Shown here in pieces: positions 59,328 to 64,000 of a DNA stretch of 64,000 nt. This DNA is from Spirodela intermedia (taxonomy: Eukaryota; Streptophyta; Magnoliopsida; Alismatales; Araceae): the NCBI GenBank assembly GCA_902729315.2, contig LR746280.1:1794501-1858500 (forward strand). The letters are read 5' to 3'. The position numbers were made by a program, and so were the translations under genes. The stretch's first letter is position 1; each line of letters begins with the position of its first letter. Under the pieces are notes generated by a model, which was not told the origin of the DNA, did not search any database, and saw nothing but the letters and a program-made list of their open reading frames with translations.

Positions 59328-59614
59328 GGCCCATTTATTTATGGGCTCAAATGGCCAACTGGAATGAAATGTCCGGCCCAGTCCAACTCATCCCTGGAGA
59401 GGTCTCATCAGGCTGATATAGGCCACATTTTTGGTCCAATGGGCCGCATATGGCCCGTCAAAGTGTAGTACGGTAACATCGACAAATCCCGTAAAGGCGT
59501 CTTCTACGAATTTTGTTAAAATAAATAAAACAATATATCTATAAAAATAATTGCGTTAATGGGCGGTGGCCCATAATCTCGGACCGGTTGAGAAACAATG
59601 ATGGGCTCGGCCCA
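59328..59614. promoter_or_regulatory. Site II (TGGGCC/T) element cluster upstream of DRP5A
   Basis: Seven TGGGCC/TGGGCT or reverse-complement cores occur at 59328, 59342, 59375, 59440, 59568, 59602 and 59609. TGGGCY site II elements, bound by TCP factors, are typical of promoters active in dividing cells, which fits a cytokinesis dynamin. Function is inferred. Confidence 0.5.
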
Positions 59615-59685
59615 CCCGTCTCTTTTCTAGATCGGACTCAGGCTTTGAGATCTCTCTCTGCCATGTGACCATCTGTGCACCATCC

Positions 59686-59688
<3 letters not shown>

Positions 59689-59766
<78 letters not shown>
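59689..59766. repeat. (CT)39 microsatellite upstream of DRP5A
   Basis: A 78-bp uninterrupted CT run is followed by interrupted CT to about 59786. It reads as (GA)n on the DRP5A strand, about 520 bp upstream of its start codon. Confidence 0.95.
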
Positions 59767-59769
<3 letters not shown>

Positions 59770-60514
59770 CTCTCTCGCTCTCTCTCCTCCTCCTCCCTTC
59801 GTCCCTCCGTCCCTCTCTCTCTGTGCCGCCGGCTCACGTCTCCCTATCCGTCACTCTTCCGGCCAGCGCACCCCTTCGCGGGACCCTTACCCCTCTCTTT
59901 ATCTAAGCGCTCTCCCTCCTTTCCTCTGCAGAGAGAGAAAGAGGAAGGTGCACTGGAGAGGGGGGAGAGAGAGCGAGAGGGAGGGAGGACACTATGTGCA
60001 TGGTGAGAGGGAGGGGAGACGAGGACACGTAGCGCGCAGAGAGAGAGAGAGACTTCTTTCATTTATCGGGCCGGGCTATCGGGTCCATTGACAACCTCGC
60101 TACAGGGACATTTTGGGAACTTCCGTAAGTCCAGTGTCAATACATTAGTGACTGGAATTAAATGATCGGGAAAGGTCAATGCGGGGATTCTGTGGGAAGC
60201 CGCACTCCGCGTCACGTGATTTTGGCGCTTTGTCGGCTACAGAGCATCGATGGGTATCGCCTGTCCACGTGTATCCAGATACGTCGCCGCCAAACAAGAT
60301 CAAGGGCATTAACTGCGTACCTAAATCTCGTTAATCGTGAAACGAACTACACCACATGGGGCCAAGCCTGGGAGAGCCCTGCACGAGATGGTGGGGAGAA
60401 GAGAGATGGCCTCAGTCAGGAGCGTTTGGTAGAACCATGCCGCGCTCAATGGAGATGGTGGGGAGAAGAGAGAGAGACAGGGAGATGTAGACGACGAGAC
60501 AAAGAGAGCGAGGG

Positions 60515-60555
<41 letters not shown>

Positions 60556-60945
60556 CACCGTGGCGAACTCCAAGGCAAAGACAATATCAGACCCTACGTG
60601 GCTACAAACCTATGAAATTTAAGAAGCGTTCTCGTACCAAGTAGAGGAGACTTTCAAAAGAGCGATTCACTGCTCACTCATTAAAGAACTCTCTCTCTCT
60701 CTCCCTCCCTCAATACCCCGTTGATACTTCCTCTTCCCCCGAAATTCCTTTGAATTTAGTCACGGCTTTTGAAGGAAATCGACGGGCATGGAGAGAGAGA
60801 GATAGGAAGTGTCCATTTGAAGTTATTGGATGCAGAGGTCTCAAGGGTTCTTACGGCAATTTGAGCCCGAATGTTTTCTACAATGGAAGAATTGAAGTCC
60901 GGGCCGATATGTCTAGCCCTAGCCTCCATATGCATTCATGAGAGG

Positions 60946-60953
60946 GGGGGGGG

Positions 60954-61014
<61 letters not shown>

Positions 61015-61052
61015 AGGGAGAGGGAGAGGGAGAGGGAGAGAGAGAGAGAGAC
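60946..61052. repeat. Long homopurine (GA/GGA) tract
   Basis: About 107 bp is almost purely purine on the plus strand, with a single T near 60980. It begins with a G run and continues as GA units, then GGGA units and GA again. Such mirror-symmetric homopurine DNA can adopt triplex structures. It lies about 500 bp upstream of the STIG1-like gene. Confidence 0.85.
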
Positions 61053-61527
61053 CATGTAGTAGACTTTCTTGGATCTGTCCGAGTCTAAACCAGGCAAGAT
61101 AAGTATGGGTGGTCGAGATACGTTTATTTTTATTTCGGGAATTATTTTATTGACGAAATGCAGGAAAAAGTTGACCAGGTTAGGCTCCAAACTTACCTAG
61201 CACATTGACTTCTGGAAGTACATACGAAGGGTTGTGGAAAAAAATATTATCAACAGGTTGAGGCCGAATCTTACGACGCCTGGACCATCTAGCCGGTTTT
61301 TCAGACGGGGCCCACTAGCTCCAAAATCCCAGGACGTTGACACAGTGTTAACTCACACTTAAAATGTCCACAAAGTCAACATAAACCTCCCATGCAAGAA
61401 TAGGCCAGTGAGAACGGGGTTTTAACTCAAGCTCCCTCATTCTTCCACAAATACCATCCCCCCTCTTCCATCCTTTCCACCCTTCTCCTCCCTCTCTTCA
61501 GAACCCTCACTGAAGAATAACAAGGGT

Positions 61528-61560
<33 letters not shown>

Positions 61561-61980
61561 ATGGCGAGAACATTCCTGGCTATCGTTTCCCTTACGGTGG
61601 CCGTCGCTCTCCTCGCAGTCTCCACCACGGCGGAGGCGTCTCACCCAGACCGCTTCCTCATCCATGGCCGCAGCCTACGATTGGAAGACAACGAGGGGAT
61701 CAGGAAGGGCCACAAATGCAACGCCACAGTTAACAACGTTTGCCCGGGGATCCTGGTGAAGGGAGGGACTCAGCTTCTGCAGTGCTGCAAGAGGCGCTGC
61801 CGCAACGTCCTCTCCGATCGGAACCACTGCGGAGTCTGCAGGGAGAAGTGCCGGTTTGGGCAACTCTGTTGCGGCGGCAGGTGCACCGCCGTCGCCGACG
61901 ATGTGGATAACTGCGGCAAATGCGGCAAAAAGTGCGCCGCCGGGGTCCGGTGCGCGTTCGGTGTGTGTGGCTATGCTTGA
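61561..61980 (+). CDS. STIG1-like secreted cysteine-rich protein
   Basis: A single-exon, 139-residue protein. An N-terminal signal peptide (MARTFLAIVSLTVAVALLAV, cleavage likely after TAEA near residue 25) directs it to the apoplast. The C-terminal STIG1 domain is Cys-rich: CCKRRCRNVLSDRNHCGVC, CRFGQLCCGGRC, and CGKCGKKCAAGVRC, with CGYA at the end. STIG1 proteins were described from stigmas, where tomato STIG1 binds pollen receptor kinases and phosphoinositides. Other members act in roots and abscission, so the tissue cannot be predicted here. Transcription start and leader are GA-rich, with (GA)n running to within a few bases of the ATG. No TATA box is obvious. Confidence 0.92.
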   Translation: MARTFLAIVSLTVAVALLAVSTTAEASHPDRFLIHGRSLRLEDNEGIRKGHKCNATVNNVCPGILVKGGTQLLQCCKRRCRNVLSDRNHCGVCREKCRFGQLCCGGRCTAVADDVDNCGKCGKKCAAGVRCAFGVCGYA

Positions 61981-63047
61981 TCTGATGGTGATAGACAGGA
62001 AGAGGGAGGGTTTTGTTCGAGTTTGAGGGGTACAGAAGGAGGATAGAACTTCTCTATCCGCTGGGGAACGAATTATATACAGTATTTGTTCGATTGTATC
62101 TAGTTGTTTTCACAATGTGAGTTCCATGAGTACATCTGTCTCTCTGTCTGTCGCTCTCTCTCTCTCTCTCTCTTCAGTTTCTTACCTCTCTCTGAATTTC
62201 AGTTTCTCATTCTCTCTGTCCGCGTTCATATCTGCGGTAATCTCCCTCAGTTCCTCTCTCCCTCTCTCTCTCTCTCTCTCCCTCTCCCCCTCATCTTTCT
62301 ACACGGGTAGGCATACCTTCCCCTTTGAAAATTTACTTGGAACATGATATTTCTCATATGCTAATTTTTAGGAAGAAGAAAGCTTCTACAGTTATTCCCT
62401 ACGAGATGAACCGCTAGATTTCAAGAGGAACAAGGAAGTGGTGGTTGGCGTTCCTGCGAAAAATTTTAGATAGAGCAGAAGACGGTGATTATGACTTGGA
62501 CGCGACCAGGCCCAAGGTCACATCCAAAAAAAGCCCGCCGGAAATTTGGGCCTGGCCCGGTCCGGACTTGATAGGGGATGAGCCTGGAGTGGGCCTGGGC
62601 ATGGTTAGTATATGAGGTAGATCCCATATCCCCTCCAATATCTCCCCTGTCGTCTCAACCAATCCCTCAACGTATCATAACCTAAGATCCCAGTACGAGC
62701 GGGCCAGACTGGGCCGTCATAAACCTTCTCCGGGGCCCGGCCCGGTGGAAGATGGTGAGGTGGGCCCGGCTGACTTGGCCTGATACTGGTACGTTAATCT
62801 CTCAATAACCTGTTATTACCATTTAATCAAATGTATCGGTTCTTGAATTTGAGGCTAAGTTTAATGAGAATTGTATAAAATTATAAGGGAAAGCAGGATC
62901 TTAACCTAACGCACAACTATGGTCGATCCCGCGCCATTGTGCAAATGTGCACCAATGAAAAGGGGGGAGAGAGAGAGAGAGACAGAGACAGAAGGGAGAG
63001 AGAGAGACAGAGACAGAGACAGAAGGGAGAGAGAGACAGAGACAGAA

Positions 63048-63097
<50 letters not shown>

Positions 63098-63214
63098 CTA
63101 TAAAGCAAGAATCATAGAGTGCCCAATTTATATTTGAGCAAAGGACCTCAAGCTAGAGCGAAATAAATGAGGAGAAAACAAGAAAGCAACTCTTCTCAGG
63201 AACACCTTCATCTC
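61981..63214. other. Convergent 3' flanks of STIG1-like and ENODL genes
   Basis: The interval holds the STIG1-like 3' untranslated region, CT-rich patches at 62140-62290, GGGCC-rich unique sequence at 62500-62790, and a complex GA/CAGA minisatellite at 62966-63094. No gene is supported. Confidence 0.55.
62966..63094. repeat. Higher-order GA/CAGA minisatellite
   Basis: A (GA)n core is interrupted at regular places by cagagacagaaggga. The composite unit (GA)n-cagagacagaagg recurs about three times with 25-35-bp periods, then resolves into pure (GA)n. It is therefore a nested repeat and not a simple microsatellite. Confidence 0.85.
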
Positions 63215-63653
63215 TTAGAGGATAAGAACTCCAACACACAGAACCAGAGATGCACCCAATCTCCTCCAAGAATCCCCCACGAAAGCAGACCCCGAAGCTG
63301 CCGGTCCCGGCGAAGACGCCATCTCCGGCGAGGCCTTTTCCGCCGCTGACGGCGCCATCTGGGGCGGCACAGCGGCCGGCGACGGTCCGCTCCGGCGGCG
63401 GAGGGCCAGCACAACGACGACCAGCCTTTGACCAGCCTGGCACCTCCCAGGGTCTCCGCTGACGAAGAAGAAGGCCCCCGATCGGCCCAACGGGAACACT
63501 GAATCTCCATCGTCCAGCTTCCTGACGATATTCGATGTGTTGCATGCCCTGTAGTCCTCCTCGTTGACCACCAGCACCGAGTCCTCCCCCTTCTTGTACT
63601 TGAACACTGTTTTTTTATCACAGATAGATGGCATATAAATGCAGAGAGAAAGA

Positions 63654-63688
<35 letters not shown>

Positions 63689-63864
63689 CCGAGCCTATCG
63701 TTGACTTGGAACCTATTCCTCTCGGCCCAGTGGTTGAAGCCCTCTGAGGGGTTCGTCACCCAGCCATCTCTCCCGCCCACGTAGAAATCGTACGCGTAGG
63801 ACGAGCTCATCATCAGCATCATAGTGAAGAAGACAACTACTGAGCTTGACACTTTCGCCTCCAT
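63215..63864 (-). CDS. Early nodulin-like protein (ENODL, phytocyanin domain, GPI-anchored)
   Basis: The coding sequence is complement(join(63215..63606, 63690..63864)), 188 residues. A signal peptide covers about the first 24 residues. The phytocyanin domain runs YDFYVGGRDGWVTNPSEGFN, HWAERNRFQVNDRLVFKYKK, EEDYRACNTSNIVRKLDDGD and GDPGRCQAGQRLVVVVL. The two cysteines for the family disulfide are present, but the blue-copper ligand set is not: the usual HC before GQ is RC. This is therefore a non-copper early nodulin-like arabinogalactan protein. A Pro/Ala/Ser-rich stretch and a hydrophobic C-terminus (GASLVLCVGVLIL) follow, fitting a GPI anchor signal. The 83-bp intron starts GTATCTCTCTCTCTC, a (CT)n tract directly at the donor. 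The leader contains (GA)n. Confidence 0.92.
63654..63687. repeat. (GA)n microsatellite at the ENODL 5' splice site
   Basis: About 16 GA units read as (CT)n on the gene strand and begin 3-4 bp after the GT donor at 63689-63688. The repeat makes up about 40 percent of this 83-bp intron. Confidence 0.9.
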
Positions 63865-64000
63865 CTATCTCCTCTCTCTCTCTCTCTCTCTCTCTCTTCC
63901 CTTGTTGGACGGAATGTAGAGAGAGACTGGGAAGAAGGAAGCAACCACAGCACAAGTCTAGTGATAGAGAGAGAGAGAGGGAGAGGGAAGAGTGTTGTTA
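63865..64000 (-). promoter_or_regulatory. ENODL leader and proximal upstream sequence
   Basis: A (CT)n tract at 63870-63897, (GA)n on the gene strand, sits directly before the ATG, and a second GA/CT patch lies at 63967-63983. No TATA box is visible before the window ends. Confidence 0.4.

Larger units (their letters stand above)
59170..61560. promoter_or_regulatory. Divergent DRP5A/STIG1-like intergenic region
   Basis: A cluster of TGGGCC/T motifs lies at 59328-59614. It is followed by a 78-bp (CT)n at 59689-59766 and several homopurine stretches (60519-60553 and 60946-61052). The interval 61060-61440 is unique with no recognisable exon. Long Ser/Leu- or Glu/Arg-rich open frames here are microsatellite artefacts. 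Confidence 0.55.

Noticed and set aside
59556-60091. Long open frames rich in Glu-Arg (minus) or Ser-Leu (plus)
   Set aside because: Microsatellite translation; no start context, splice signals or family similarity.
62966-63094. CRISPR-like array
   Set aside because: Units are purine-only, variable in length and without unique spacers; this is a plant minisatellite.

Overview
This is gene-dense nuclear DNA from a flowering plant. All introns have plant-type sizes and splice signals, every gene I could identify has a plant family counterpart, and no transposon coding region was recognised. (GA)n/(CT)n microsatellites are very abundant. The GC-rich third positions of some exons and a rice-like dihydroorotase start lean towards a monocot or an early-diverging lineage, but this is a weak inference. 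Fifteen protein-coding genes were modelled, fourteen complete and one running off the left edge. Exon joins were made by hand from splice sites, reading phase and remembered family alignments, so all family assignments are from recognition, not from a database search.

Layout. 1-3189 (-): 5' part of an organelle-targeted zinc-ribbon protein. 3717-4934 (+): DUF1442 protein. 6307-7097 (+): small CCT-motif protein. 7098-10434: long region without a confident gene. 10435-12330 (-): TAF11. 13488-14505 (+): PCaP1/DREPP. 15034-20824 (+): KOBITO1. 21562-21969 (-): ribosomal protein eL27. 23138-27595 (-): UBC25/26-type ubiquitin-conjugating enzyme. 28719-35026 (-): DUF616/MUCI70-like. 36370-39232 (-): Raf-like kinase. 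41566-45101 (-): dihydroorotase. 48114-54234 (-): GDAP2-like macro/CRAL-TRIO protein. 55141-59169 (-): DRP5A. 61561-61980 (+): STIG1-like peptide. 63215-63864 (-): early nodulin-like protein. Seven consecutive genes from eL27 to DRP5A lie on the minus strand.

The genes are unrelated housekeeping and signalling functions: transcription (TAF11), translation (eL27), pyrimidine synthesis, cell wall (KOBITO1, MUCI70-like), cytokinesis (DRP5A), plasma membrane and apoplast (PCaP1, STIG1-like, ENODL) and signalling. I see no operon-like or biosynthetic-cluster logic.

The most interesting structure is in the UBC25/26-type gene. Its N-terminal half is built from a roughly 72-residue repeat. Some copies sit in tandemly duplicated exon-intron units whose introns both start with the rare GC donor, and others are fused in one exon. 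Two further GC-AG introns occur in TAF11 and KOBITO1, giving four among about 69 introns modelled. In TAF11 a (CT)n microsatellite also forms the polypyrimidine tract. Other notable features are a 63-bp tandem duplication next to the eL27 core promoter, a three-copy 110-bp tandem array in a MUCI70-like intron, and a cluster of TGGGCC/T elements upstream of DRP5A.
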